Source: Streptomyces sp. NBC_01707 (lineage in GTDB: Bacteria; Actinomycetota; Actinomycetes; Streptomycetales; Streptomycetaceae). Taken from it: DNA of 64,000 bases. The stretch lies in NCBI RefSeq assembly GCF_041438805.1, contig NZ_CP109190.1:5952001-6016000 (forward strand). Direction: 5' to 3'. Shown one piece after another: positions 10,596-18,875 of this stretch (position 1 is the first letter of the stretch; each line of letters starts with the position of its first letter). A model generated the notes under the pieces. It did no database searches, was not told the DNA's origin, and saw nothing but the letters and a program-made list of their open reading frames with translations. The translations under genes were made by a program, and so were the position numbers.

Positions 10596-11183
10596 TCAGG
10601 CCTCGGTGCCCTCGGCCTCGGCCGCCTCGGCAGCCGGCTCCTCGGCCTGCGCGGAGACGACCTGCAGGACGACGGCGTCCTCTTCGCCGGCCAGCACGGA
10701 GCCGGAGGGCAGCGGGATGTCCTTGGCGAGGATGGAGTCACCGGCGTCGAGGCCCGCGACGGAGACCGTGACCGACTCGGGGATGTGGGTGGCCTCGGCC
10801 TCGACGAGCAGGGTGTTCTGCACGTACTCGAGGAGGTTGCCGCCCGGGGCCAGCTCGCCCTCGACGTGCACGGCGATCTCGACGTTGACCTTCTCGCCGC
10901 GCTTGACGGTCAGCAGGTCGACGTGCTCGATGTCGCCCTTGAGCGGGTTGCGCTGCACGGCCTTCGGGATGACCAGGGCGTTCTTGCCGTCGATCTCAAG
11001 ACCGATGAGAACGTTCGGGGTACGCAGCGCAAGCAGCAGCTCGTGGGCCGGCAGCGTGATGTGGACCGGCTCGGCGCCGTGGCCGTAGACGACCGCGGGG
11101 ACCTGGTTGTCACGACGGGCGCGGCGGGCGGCACCCTTGCCGAACTCGGAACGGGGCTGGGTGGCGAGCTTGATCTCGGCCAT
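10596..11183 (-). CDS. rplY: 50S ribosomal protein L25 (CTC/TL5 long form)
   Basis: Binds 5S rRNA in the large subunit. The 195-aa protein has the N-terminal L25 barrel ([20 protein letters not shown] ... VPAVVYGHG) and the C-terminal CTC extension domain ([20 protein letters not shown] ... [14 protein letters not shown]). It ends in an acidic Ala/Glu tail, which is common in the general-stress CTC proteins of high-GC Gram-positives. It is transcribed leftward after prs; the 182-base gap between them contains a hairpin and room for a separate promoter. Confidence 0.96.
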   Translation of the reverse strand: MAEIKLATQPRSEFGKGAARRARRDNQVPAVVYGHGAEPVHITLPAHELLLALRTPNVLIGLEIDGKNALVIPKAVQRNPLKGDIEHVDLLTVKRGEKVNVEIAVHVEGELAPGGNLLEYVQNTLLVEAEATHIPESVTVSVAGLDAGDSILAKDIPLPSGSVLAGEEDAVVLQVVSAQAEEPAAEAAEAEGTEA

Positions 11184-11285
11184 GACTGCACTCCTCGTGG
11201 GGTGACGAAAACTGGATGGTCACCCGGCCCACGACAGGCCTGCTACGAAGAGCGCGTCGATAACGGACCGCCGTACCCATGAGTA

Positions 11286-11334
11286 CGGCCTCCCTCGCCG
11301 AGCAACTCGCTGAGTCTACCCGGCGGGGAGGCCG
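11286..11334 (-). terminator. Hairpin between prs and rplY
   Basis: CGGCCTCCCTCGCCG and CGGCGGGGAGGCCG pair over 14 bp with one bulged base, about 30 bases after the prs stop on the minus strand. Probable terminator or attenuator separating prs from rplY. Confidence 0.65.
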
Positions 11335-11365
11335 CACCCAAAGTGGATCTTTTCCGCAGTGCTGC

Positions 11366-12340
11366 TTACTGCTCCTCGAAGAGGCTCGTCACCGAACCGT
11401 CCTCGAAGACCTCACGCACCGCACGCGCGATCGTCGGCGCGATCGAGAGCACCGTGATCTTGTCGAGCTCCAGCTCGCCCGGGGTCGGCAGTGTGTCCGT
11501 GAAGACGAACTCGCTGACCTTCGAGTTCTTCAGCCGGTCCGCAGCCGGGCCGGAGAGCACACCGTGCGTCGCCGTCACTATGACGTCCTCGGCGCCGTGC
11601 GCGAACAGCGCGTCGGCGGCGGCACAGATGGTGCCACCGGTGTCGATCATGTCGTCGACCAGGACACAGACCCGGCCCTTGACGTTACCGACGACCTCGT
11701 GGACCGTCACCTGGTTCGCGACGTCCTTGTCACGGCGTTTGTGGACGATCGCCAGCGGGGCGTCCAGACGGTCGCACCAGCGGTCGGCGACCCGCACACG
11801 GCCGGCGTCCGGGGAGACGATCGTCAGCTTCGTCCGGTCGACCTTGGCACCGACGTAGTCGGCGAGGATCGGCAGCGCGAAGAGGTGGTCCACCGGGCCG
11901 TCGAAGAAGCCCTGGATCTGGTCGGTGTGCAGGTCGACGGTGAGGATGCGGTCGGCACCCGCCGTCTTCATCAGGTCGGCGACCAGACGGGCCGAGATCG
12001 GCTCGCGGCCACGGTGCTTCTTGTCCTGACGGGCGTAACCGTAGAACGGCACGATCACCGTGATCGAACGGGCCGACGCGCGCTTCAGCGCGTCCAGCAT
12101 GATCAGCTGCTCCATGATCCACTTGTTGATCGGGGCCGTGTGGCTCTGGATCAGGAAGCAGTCGGCGCCGCGTGCGGACTCCTGGAAGCGGACGTAGATC
12201 TCACCGTTGGCGAAATCGAAGGCCTTCGTCGGCACGAGGCCGACACCCAGTTGGTGCGCAACCTCCTCGGCCAGCTCGGGGTGGGCGCGGCCGGAGAAGA
12301 GCATCAGTTTCTTCTCGCCGGTCGTCTTGATCCCGGTCAC
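11366..12340 (-). CDS. prs: Ribose-phosphate pyrophosphokinase (PRPP synthetase)
   Basis: Makes PRPP from ribose 5-phosphate and ATP for nucleotide, His and Trp synthesis. The 324-aa class I enzyme shows the N-terminal LMLFSGRAHPELAEEVAHQL, the ATP-loop region QSTR-like RFQESARGADCFLIQSHTAP, the metal/ribose loop ILTVDLHTDQIQGFFDGPVD, and the PRPP-binding signature CVLVDDMIDTGGTICAAADA. It lies 120 bases downstream of glmU in the same direction, the usual actinobacterial and firmicute arrangement that ties PRPP supply to UDP-GlcNAc synthesis. Confidence 0.97.
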   Translation of the reverse strand: MTGIKTTGEKKLMLFSGRAHPELAEEVAHQLGVGLVPTKAFDFANGEIYVRFQESARGADCFLIQSHTAPINKWIMEQLIMLDALKRASARSITVIVPFYGYARQDKKHRGREPISARLVADLMKTAGADRILTVDLHTDQIQGFFDGPVDHLFALPILADYVGAKVDRTKLTIVSPDAGRVRVADRWCDRLDAPLAIVHKRRDKDVANQVTVHEVVGNVKGRVCVLVDDMIDTGGTICAAADALFAHGAEDVIVTATHGVLSGPAADRLKNSKVSEFVFTDTLPTPGELELDKITVLSIAPTIARAVREVFEDGSVTSLFEEQ

Positions 12341-12460
12341 AGCACAGTCTCCTCAGACGTGTTCCTGGCGCTGCACGCATGTGTCCCGATGTGCAACGAG
12401 CCAGCCGAAATGGGGTGAGCATCTATCACGGTACGCCGTGCGCGGCGCACCCGTTTCCGG

Positions 12461-13909
12461 TCAGCTTTCGCTGTCGGCCTCCTGTGCAGCGGCCTGAGCC
12501 GCCTGTGCGGCAGCGCTGCCCGGACGCTTACGGGCCACCCAACCCGCGATATTCCTTTGCTGGCCGCGGGCGACGGCCAGCGAACCGGGCGGCACGTCCT
12601 TGGTGATCACCGAGCCGGCGGCGGTGTACACACCGTCCCCGATCGTGACGGGTGCCACAAACATATTGTCCGAACCGGTCCGGCAATGTGAGCCGATCGT
12701 CGTGTGGTGCTTCGCCACACCGTCGTAGTTCACGAAGACGCTCGCGGCACCGATGTTGGTGTGATCGCCGATCGTCGCGTCGCCGACATAGCTCAGGTGC
12801 GGCACCTTCGTGCCCTCGCCGATCGTGGCGTTCTTCATCTCCACGTACGTACCGGCCTTGGCCTTCGCGCCGAGGCTGGTGCCGGGGCGCAGATACGCGT
12901 ACGGGCCGACCGTCGAGCCCGGGCCGATCTCCGCCCGGTCCGCCACCGAGTTGTCGACGCGCGCGCCCGCGTGGACGGTGGTGTCCGTCAACCGGGTGTT
13001 CGGGCCGACCTCGGCGTCCTCGGCGAGGTGCGTGGTACCGAGCAGCTGCGTACCGGGGTGCACGATCGCGTCCGGCTCGTACGTCACCGTGGCGTCGATC
13101 ACTGTCGTCGCCGGGTCCACGACGGTCACGCCGGCCAGCATCGCCCGCTCCAGCAGCCGCTGGTTCAGCAGGGTGCGGGCCTGGGCGAGCTGCACCCGGT
13201 TGTTGATCCCGAGGATCTCGCGGTGGTCGGCCGCGACCGAGGCGCCGACGCGGTGCCCGGCCTCGCGCAGGATGGACAGCACATCGGTGAGGTACTCCTC
13301 GCCCTGGCTGTTGTCGGTACGGACCTTGCCGAGGGCGTCAGCGAGCAGTCGCCCGTCGAACGCGAAGACACCGGAGTTGATCTCACGGATCGCGCGCTGG
13401 GCGTCGGTGGCGTCCTTGTGCTCGACGATCTCGGTGACCGCCCCGCTGGCGGCGTCCCGGAGGATCCGCCCGTAGCCCGTGGCGTCCGGGACCTCGGCGG
13501 TCAGCACCGTGACGGCGTTGCCGTCGGCCGAGTGGGTGGCGGCGAGCGCGCCGAGCGTCTCGCCGGCGAGCAGCGGGGTGTCGCCGCAGACGACGATCAC
13601 GGTGCCCTCGACGGCGCCGCCGAGCTCTTCGAGACCGACGCGCACGGCGTGGCCGGTGCCGCCCTGGACGGCCTGGTAGGCGGTCCGCACCTGGCTGTCG
13701 ACGGTGGCGAGATGTGCGGTGACCTGCTCGCTCGCATGGCCCACGACCACGACGAGATGCTCGGGGGCCAGCTCGCGGGCGGCGGTGACGACATGTCCGA
13801 CGAGCGAGCGCCCGGAGATCTCGTGCAGAACCTTGGGAGTCTTCGACTTCATGCGGGTGCCCTCACCCGCTGCGAGGACGACGACGGCTGCCGGGCTGTT
13901 GACGCTCAC
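12461..13909 (-). CDS. glmU: Bifunctional UDP-N-acetylglucosamine pyrophosphorylase / glucosamine-1-phosphate N-acetyltransferase
   Basis: Catalyses the last two steps to UDP-GlcNAc, the peptidoglycan precursor. The 482-aa protein has the uridyltransferase domain (VVVLAAGEGTRMKSKTPKVL at about residues 9-28; GDTPLL; the Gly/Asn-rich EINSGVFAFDG) and a C-terminal left-handed beta-helix of hexapeptide repeats (AEIGPGSTVGPYAYLRPGTS, GDHTNIGAASVFVNYDG with catalytic His/Asn region). It ends in a charged Ala-rich tail. The GTG at 13909 is chosen for GAGGGG seven bases upstream. It heads the leftward prs-rplY-pth group, and a terminator after the tRNA-Gln isolates it. Confidence 0.97.
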   Translation of the reverse strand: MSVNSPAAVVVLAAGEGTRMKSKTPKVLHEISGRSLVGHVVTAARELAPEHLVVVVGHASEQVTAHLATVDSQVRTAYQAVQGGTGHAVRVGLEELGGAVEGTVIVVCGDTPLLAGETLGALAATHSADGNAVTVLTAEVPDATGYGRILRDAASGAVTEIVEHKDATDAQRAIREINSGVFAFDGRLLADALGKVRTDNSQGEEYLTDVLSILREAGHRVGASVAADHREILGINNRVQLAQARTLLNQRLLERAMLAGVTVVDPATTVIDATVTYEPDAIVHPGTQLLGTTHLAEDAEVGPNTRLTDTTVHAGARVDNSVADRAEIGPGSTVGPYAYLRPGTSLGAKAKAGTYVEMKNATIGEGTKVPHLSYVGDATIGDHTNIGAASVFVNYDGVAKHHTTIGSHCRTGSDNMFVAPVTIGDGVYTAAGSVITKDVPPGSLAVARGQQRNIAGWVARKRPGSAAAQAAQAAAQEADSES

Positions 13910-13977
13910 AGATATGCCCCTCGGCTTCGGGTGGTGGACATCCGAAGGATACCGGGGGCGTACGGGGCGGACATGAG

Positions 13978-14010
13978 TGCGGGCCCCGACCGGTGAGGTC
14001 GGGGCCCGCA
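13978..14010 (-). terminator. Perfect 14-bp hairpin downstream of tRNA-Gln
   Basis: TGCGGGCCCCGACC and GGTCGGGGCCCGCA are exact reverse complements with a 5-base loop, nine bases after the 3' end of the tRNA gene on the minus strand and before glmU. It should terminate the tRNA transcript. Confidence 0.85.
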
Positions 14011-14018
14011 CATGAAAG

Positions 14019-14090
14019 CTCCCCCGCCAGGACTCGAACCCGGACAAATAGCACCAAAAGCTACTGTGCTGCCAATTACACCACGGGGGA
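14019..14090 (-). tRNA. tRNA-Gln (anticodon UUG)
   Basis: On the minus strand the 72-nt gene folds as a full cloverleaf: acceptor TCCCCCG/CGGGGGA with discriminator G, a D arm round AATTGGCA, anticodon stem GTAGC/GCTAT with loop TTTTGGT, giving anticodon TTG (reads CAA, Gln), and T arm CCGGG-TTCGAGT-CCTGG. The 3' CCA is not encoded. It precedes glmU, the same place as in other Streptomyces from memory. Confidence 0.95.
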
Positions 14091-14114
14091 ATAAACCGAA
14101 CCAACCGGACATTT

Positions 14115-14974
14115 TCATCTCGCCGTTGGATCAGCACCCAACACTATGCCGTACCAGGCCCCCTCTACGCGACGGTAGATGTCGGCACTCTTGGCCACGT
14201 AGATGATCAGGCACCCTCGGTAGCTCTCCGTGGTGTTCCTGCGGATGGTCTTCGGATTGTGCTTCTTCAGGGTCGTCCTCCTGAGTTCGGAAACGGGGAT
14301 CCCTGCCAGCTGCGCCCAGAACCTCTCCGCTCCGGGGACGTCCGCCGACTCGTGGATGCTCACTCGCATGTGCCTCCGTTCGTGCGTGACTCCCAGTAGA
14401 TCGAGCCAGCGCAGGTACAGCGTGATCACGTTCGGGTCGCTGTTGATGAACTGGAGGCTTTCTCGTCGGCTGTACGCCTTGTCCTTGGAGCCCTCGGCCC
14501 AGTAGAGAGTCACACCGGCAAGGAAGAGCTCCCGGTCCGACAGGTCGCCCACGGCCTCGCGTGCGAGACGCTTGGTCTCCTCCCGCTCCTTCTCCCGTGA
14601 GGCGTGCAGGCCGGCCAGGCCGGCGTTCATGAGCGCAAGGCGTTCCGTGGGCGAGTAGCGAGGGTCTGGCCTGGGCAGATCCCGCACCCACAGCGAGATC
14701 GAGCTCTTGGAGCACCCCAGTTCCGCCTGGATCTGGTCGTAGGTCATGCCCTGCTGCCTCAGCTCTCGCGCCCTGTCCCGCAGGTCGTCCTTGGCGTTCG
14801 GCCGTTTCGTCCATTCCGGGGCGGGCTCGCCTTTCACGAGGCGGTTCAGGATCTCGTTGTTGTGGACATGGAGCCGATCACGTATCTGGCGAGGCTGAGT
14901 CCTTCGCGCCGCATGGCGACCGCCTGCTCGCGGAGGGCCTCGTAATCGGCGTACTTGCTGGTGATCTCCGTCAT
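14115..14974 (-). pseudogene. Frameshifted HTH / LAGLIDADG-like protein
   Basis: Reading leftward from ATG 14974 gives MTEITSKYADYEALREQAVA then MRREGLSL, after which the natural continuation (RQIRDRLHVHNN...) is in the next frame: one C is missing at about position 14891, and the first frame stops soon after. The downstream frame then runs uninterrupted to 14115. It encodes two helix-turn-helix units (RQIRDRLHVHN and MTYDQIQAELGCSKSSISLW) and a C-terminal part with LFLAGVTLYWAEGSKDK and FINSDPNVITLYLRWLDLLGV, which resembles a LAGLIDADG-type fold. From memory of similar actinobacterial proteins the intact product would be about 285 aa. Either a recent inactivation or a sequencing error; the LAGLIDADG relation is inference. 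Confidence 0.6.
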
Positions 14975-15129
14975 GCGACAAGCGTTGTCCGGAATGCGAA
15001 CGTCCAGGTCGAAAGGTTGGTCGATTCGCTATTTCAGGCGGTTGTCGACCGTTTCGCCGGTGTCCGCGCCCGGCGCGTGCTGTCCAGGTCGCCCGAAAAT
15101 GAGATGCGCCCGCCCGTAGGCTGGATGCC

Positions 15130-16443
15130 ATGACCGCAACGGGGGAACACCGGGAAGGCGCGGGATCGACCACTCGCGGATATTGGTGGTGGGAACGACG
15201 GCGCAGCATCGCGCTGGACGTGGTGCTGGCGCTCCTGTCCGCGCTGGAATGTGCGTTGGAAGGGGTGAAGTTCGCGGGGGACGCCGGGCTGCCGGTGCCG
15301 CTCGGGGTCGTCTTCGGGCTGCTCGCGGGATCCGTGCTGCTGGTGCGGCGACGCTGGCCGATCGCCGTGGTGCTGGTTTCGATCGCGACGACGCCCGCCG
15401 AGATGGGCTTCCTTATGGGCCTGGTCGGCCTCTACACACTGGCCGCGTCCGACATACCGCGCAGGATCACCGCGGTGCTGATGGGGATGTCCCTGGTCGG
15501 GACGTTCATCGTCACCTACGTGCGGCTGCGGCAGAGCGTCTCGGTGCACGCCGGGAACTTCGGTCCCGGCGACTGGTACGTACCGGTGCTTTCCCTCTTC
15601 ATGTCGCTGGGGCTGACGGCTCCACCCGTGCTGTTCGGCCTTTACATAGGGGCGCGGCGCCGGCTGATGGAGAGCTTGCGGGAGCGGGCGGACTCGTTGG
15701 AGCGGGAACTGTCGCTGCTTGCCGACCGGGCGGAGGAGCGGGCCGAGTGGGCGCGTACGGAGGAGCGGACCCGGATCGCGCGGGAGATGCATGACGTGGT
15801 GGCGCACCGGGTCAGCCTGATGGTGGTGCATGCCGCGGCCCTGCAGGCCGTCGCCCCGAAGGACCCGGCGAAGGCGGTGCGGAACGCGGCGCTGGTCGGT
15901 GACATGGGCCGGCAGGCGCTGACCGAGCTGCGGGAGATGCTGGGCGTGCTGCGTACGGGTGATCCGATGACGGCCCGGGTCGCGAAGGTGCCGCTGGCCG
16001 CGGTGGGTCAGGCAGCGGCCGCGGCTGCTGCGGCCGCGGAGGACGGGCCTCGGCTGCATGAGGTGGAGGCGCTGGTCGGGCAGTCCCGGGCGGCCGGGAT
16101 GACGGTGGAGCTGTCGGTGGACGGCGAGGCCCGTCCGTATGCCCCCGTGGTGGAACAGACGGCGTACCGGGTGGTGCAGGAAGCCCTGACGAATGTCCAC
16201 AAGCATGCGGCGGGTGCGAAGACGTGGGTGCGGCTGGCGCACCGCGGTTCGGAGGTCGCGATGCAGGTCGAGAACGGTCCGACGGACGGGGTGACGGCGG
16301 ACGCGGGGTTGCCGAGCGGTGGCAACGGTCTGGTGGGGATGCGGGAGCGGGTGCTCGGTCTGGGGGGCGTGTTCGTGTCGGGGCCGACGGATGCCGGGGG
16401 CTTCCGGGTTTCGGCGGTGCTGCCGGACCAGCGCGCCGTGTGA
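15130..16443 (+). CDS. Orphan NarL-type sensor histidine kinase
   Basis: A 437-aa membrane sensor kinase. Five or so hydrophobic segments occupy residues 25-180, with a short extracytoplasmic part. A coiled stretch follows (RADSLERELSLLADRAEER), then the HisKA_3 dimerisation domain with phosphorylatable His221 in IAREMHDVVAHRVSLMVVHA, and an ATPase domain with N box RVVQEALTNVHKHA and G box GGNGLVGMRERVLGLGG. An alanine run (about nine Ala residues) interrupts the linker between the two catalytic domains. No response regulator is adjacent; the atypical LuxR regulator at 1980 is one candidate partner but is far away. Signal unknown. Confidence 0.9.
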   Translation: MTATGEHREGAGSTTRGYWWWERRRSIALDVVLALLSALECALEGVKFAGDAGLPVPLGVVFGLLAGSVLLVRRRWPIAVVLVSIATTPAEMGFLMGLVGLYTLAASDIPRRITAVLMGMSLVGTFIVTYVRLRQSVSVHAGNFGPGDWYVPVLSLFMSLGLTAPPVLFGLYIGARRRLMESLRERADSLERELSLLADRAEERAEWARTEERTRIAREMHDVVAHRVSLMVVHAAALQAVAPKDPAKAVRNAALVGDMGRQALTELREMLGVLRTGDPMTARVAKVPLAAVGQAAAAAAAAAEDGPRLHEVEALVGQSRAAGMTVELSVDGEARPYAPVVEQTAYRVVQEALTNVHKHAAGAKTWVRLAHRGSEVAMQVENGPTDGVTADAGLPSGGNGLVGMRERVLGLGGVFVSGPTDAGGFRVSAVLPDQRAV

Positions 16444-16513
16444 CTCGACGGGCTCGGTTCTTCGGCCTCGCCTGTTGTCGATCGCGGGGCGGGGCTGATC
16501 GTGCGGAAGCCCT

Positions 16514-17068
16514 TCAGCCCGATGTCAGCCGCTCCGGCTGGATCCCCCCGACGAGCATGGCCAGCGCCTGGTCGATGCTCGCACCCAGGTACCAGTCCCC
16601 GGTGTGGTCGATGCTGTACACCCGTCCTTCGGTGTCGATCGCGAGGACGGCCTGCCCGTCGTCCTCCTCGCCGAGCGGGCTGACCTCGGTCTCCAGCGCC
16701 CGCCCCAGGTCGCCGAGTGTGCGGGCCAGGTGGAGTCCGCTCAGCGGGTCGATGCGCACCGCGGCCGGTGCGATCTGCCGGCCCGGCGCGGACGCGGTGA
16801 TGTGCAGTCCGCCGAATTCCGCCCATGCCTCCACGGCCGCCGGGAAGACCGCGTGCTGATGCCCGGCGGGTGAGGTGTGGGCGCGCAGTGCGTCGGCCCA
16901 TTCCTCCGCCTGCCGGATGTCCCAGCGGCCCGGCTGCCAGCCGGCGGAGCGCAGGGCGGCGTCGACGGCGACGGGGAAGCGGGGGGCGGCGGCGCGGTCC
17001 GCGTGGGCCGTACGGTCGGCCTGTCCGGGAAGGTCGGGCACGGGGTGGTCGTCGGTTCGGTCGTGCAT
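16514..17068 (-). CDS. SUKH-3-like immunity protein
   Basis: A 184-aa protein whose body matches the SUKH-3 (SMI1/KNR4-like) pattern: an N-terminal VDAALRSAGWQPGRWDIRQA helix pair, AVEAWAEFGGLHITASAPG (the conserved F-G-G-L turn), then WYLGASIDQALAMLVGGIQPE at the end, in which 'vG...W.LG.sl..aL..Lv.G..pe' is typical. The family is known mainly as immunity proteins against nuclease/deaminase toxins. It starts 10 bases after the stop of the YwqJ-type deaminase gene (17079-17603), so deaminase plus SUKH-3 form one operon, as a toxin-immunity pair would. Confidence 0.85.
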   Translation of the reverse strand: MHDRTDDHPVPDLPGQADRTAHADRAAAPRFPVAVDAALRSAGWQPGRWDIRQAEEWADALRAHTSPAGHQHAVFPAAVEAWAEFGGLHITASAPGRQIAPAAVRIDPLSGLHLARTLGDLGRALETEVSPLGEEDDGQAVLAIDTEGRVYSIDHTGDWYLGASIDQALAMLVGGIQPERLTSG

Positions 17069-17078
17069 CGGCGCGCGA

Positions 17079-17603
17079 TCAGCCCTTCTCGGCGGTGGTC
17101 GCCGCGCTGGTGGTGGTGAGGTCGACGGGACGTACGCCGAAGTGGGCGAGCATCGCCGTGCAGGAGCGGCAGGGCGGTGCGTAACTGCCGTGCAGGGGGT
17201 CGCCGTCCTCACGGATCCGCCGCGCGGTGAGCCGTGAGTGCTTCAGTGCGCGCCGGGCCTCGCTGCTGGTCAGCGGCTTGCGTTGGGCGCGTTTTGATCG
17301 GTCGGCCTCGGTGGCGGTGAGTTGACGGGAGAGCAGTATCGCTTCGGGGCAGCGGCCGGTGAAGCGTTCGCGCTGGCCGCTGGTGAGGGTGTCGAGGAAG
17401 TCCTGCACCAGCGGGTGCAGTACGGGTGGTTGGTCGCCTTTGCCGGCTGTGCAGGTCAGTGTCTCGCCGCGGACGGACAGCGCTGCGGCCACGGCCGGCA
17501 GGATGCCGTCGCGGCGGTGGAGCAGACGAGGTGTGCGGCTGGTCTCGGTGCTGCTCCAGCTGAGGCGCGGATCCCCGGATGTGACTGGTTGTGCTGTGTG
17601 CAT
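17079..17603 (-). CDS. YwqJ-type deaminase-fold protein
   Basis: A 174-aa protein of the deaminase superfamily. The two zinc motifs are visible: C85-P-E87 in TGRCPEAILLSRQL (the YwqJ clade has Cys instead of the His of HxE) and C145-R-S-C148 in YAPPCRSCTAMLAHFGV. Preceding it, HPLVQDFLDTLTSGQRERF is typical of the domain. Proteins of this type are known as toxin tips that deaminate nucleic acid or nucleotides, but here no secretion or repeat domain is attached, so it is a stand-alone cytoplasmic domain. Start ATG 17603 is chosen for GGGAGGGA upstream; a TTG at 17627 is possible. It pairs with the SUKH-3 gene downstream. Confidence 0.8.
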   Translation of the reverse strand: MHTAQPVTSGDPRLSWSSTETSRTPRLLHRRDGILPAVAAALSVRGETLTCTAGKGDQPPVLHPLVQDFLDTLTSGQRERFTGRCPEAILLSRQLTATEADRSKRAQRKPLTSSEARRALKHSRLTARRIREDGDPLHGSYAPPCRSCTAMLAHFGVRPVDLTTTSAATTAEKG

Positions 17604-17892
17604 GGTGCGGATGTCCCTCCCGTGCAATCCCCCGAGTTGCGGTGACAGCCTGCCAAATGTGCCAGGTGCTGGGGAAGCTGGGTCGGTGAAACGTGTCTGC
17701 GTGTCGCGGAAGGTGGCCTGACCGTCGCTCGTCCGTCACTCAGTTGTGACGGTTCGTGATCGAAGCGGAGGGTGAGGCGGGGGTGAAGTGGAGTGGCGAG
17801 ACCGCCTGTTGCCTCACCGCATAGGCTGTGCCTGGACCGTCCCCATGGGCAGGTCGGTCCTCATCAGACAGACGCAGCAGGGGGCAACCGCC
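17604..17892. promoter_or_regulatory. Divergent promoter region between the two deaminase/SUKH units
   Basis: A 289-bp gene-free region separating the leftward deaminase-SUKH-3 pair from the rightward SUKH-1/fusion pair. It must carry both promoters. AT-richer stretches lie at 17645-17675 and 17740-17765 (TCACTCAGTTGTGACGGTTC). I see no clear operator. Confidence 0.4.
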
Positions 17893-18870
17893 ATGACGAC
17901 AGGTCGGCTCGGGCAGCAAGCCGCGCCACCGAACGCGGCCTACGCCGGGCAGGTCGTGCACTTCCCGGATCCGGTCCGGGCGTCCCGCCACCCCAGGGGT
18001 GTGCGCGTGGACGAGAACGGCTGCCCGGTATTCACGCCGTACGCACGGGCCGCCGCCGAGATCGCGGAGCCTCCGCAGGGCTTCGGCGTCGATGAGCTGA
18101 GGCTCACCGACTACGTCTCGGCGAACGCCGCGTCGGCGGCGACCGGCCATGAGCTGTGGGACACGATTCCGGCGGTTGCCACTCCGCACGGCTGGACCTG
18201 GCACCACGTGCCGGGCGGCCGTCGGATGGAGCTCGTTCCGGTCGAGGTCAAGGCGCTGTTGAGGCACCACGGTGGTCTCGCCACCACTCCGGTCGACCAG
18301 AACAAGCGGGGCACGCGTCCGCTGCAGGAGACCCGGCCCGCGCATTTCCGTCTCCCGAAGGGGGCGGTGGCGGTCAGCGAGCAGCAGATCCTGGGCGTCG
18401 AGGAGGACCTCGGTTACCGGCTGCCGGGTGCGTACCGCTCGTTCCTGAAGGCGGCGGGCGGTTCGGCTCCGGTGGGTGCGGCGCTCGACGCGGAGCTGGG
18501 TCTCCTGGTCGACCAGCCGTTCTTCACGGTGCGCGAGGAGGCCGGCGTGAACGACCTGGTGTACGTCAACAAGTGTCTGCGGGACCATCTCACCAAGGAC
18601 TACCTGGGTGTCGGCTTCGTCCAGGGCGGCATCCTCGCGGTGAAGGTCCGGGGCGAGGGTGTCGGATCGGTCTGGTTCTGCGCGTACGACGATGCCAGGG
18701 ACCGGGACGGCTGGAGTGTGCAGGAGCGCGTGGACCGGCTGCTGCTGCCCTGCGGTGCGGACTTCGACGCCTTCCTGCAGCGATTGGCGGGCAATCCACC
18801 GGAGCTGGAGACCGTGGCGAACCTGATGGTGGACGGCGGCTTCGCGTACGCCGTCCCGGTGGAGGGGTGA
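17893..18870 (+). CDS. SMI1/KNR4 (SUKH-1) family protein
   Basis: A 325-aa cytoplasmic protein with a SUKH-1 domain in its middle (about residues 155-300): EQQILGVEEDLGYRLPGAYR followed by SFLKAAGGSAP, the 'E..lg..LP..Y+.fl...nG' hallmark, and later LGVGFVQGG and VWFCAYDDARDRDGW. The N-terminal 140 residues are outside the core domain and include WHHVPGGRRMELVPVEVKAL, which I cannot assign. SUKH proteins act as immunity proteins or regulators of conflict systems. ATG 17893 is the likely start. The next gene begins at or across its stop codon, so the two are translationally coupled. Confidence 0.85.
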   Translation: MTTGRLGQQAAPPNAAYAGQVVHFPDPVRASRHPRGVRVDENGCPVFTPYARAAAEIAEPPQGFGVDELRLTDYVSANAASAATGHELWDTIPAVATPHGWTWHHVPGGRRMELVPVEVKALLRHHGGLATTPVDQNKRGTRPLQETRPAHFRLPKGAVAVSEQQILGVEEDLGYRLPGAYRSFLKAAGGSAPVGAALDAELGLLVDQPFFTVREEAGVNDLVYVNKCLRDHLTKDYLGVGFVQGGILAVKVRGEGVGSVWFCAYDDARDRDGWSVQERVDRLLLPCGADFDAFLQRLAGNPPELETVANLMVDGGFAYAVPVEG

Positions 18871-18875
18871 GCGCG

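Noticed and set aside
14019..14974. Integrated element using the tRNA-Gln gene as attachment site
   Set aside because: No repeated tRNA 3' end, integrase or excisionase is in the window; only one frameshifted LAGLIDADG-like gene adjoins.
15034..16242. Open frame antisense to the sensor kinase
   Set aside because: Composition is His/Arg/Pro/Gln-rich shadow of the kinase codons; the plus-strand frame has all histidine-kinase motifs.
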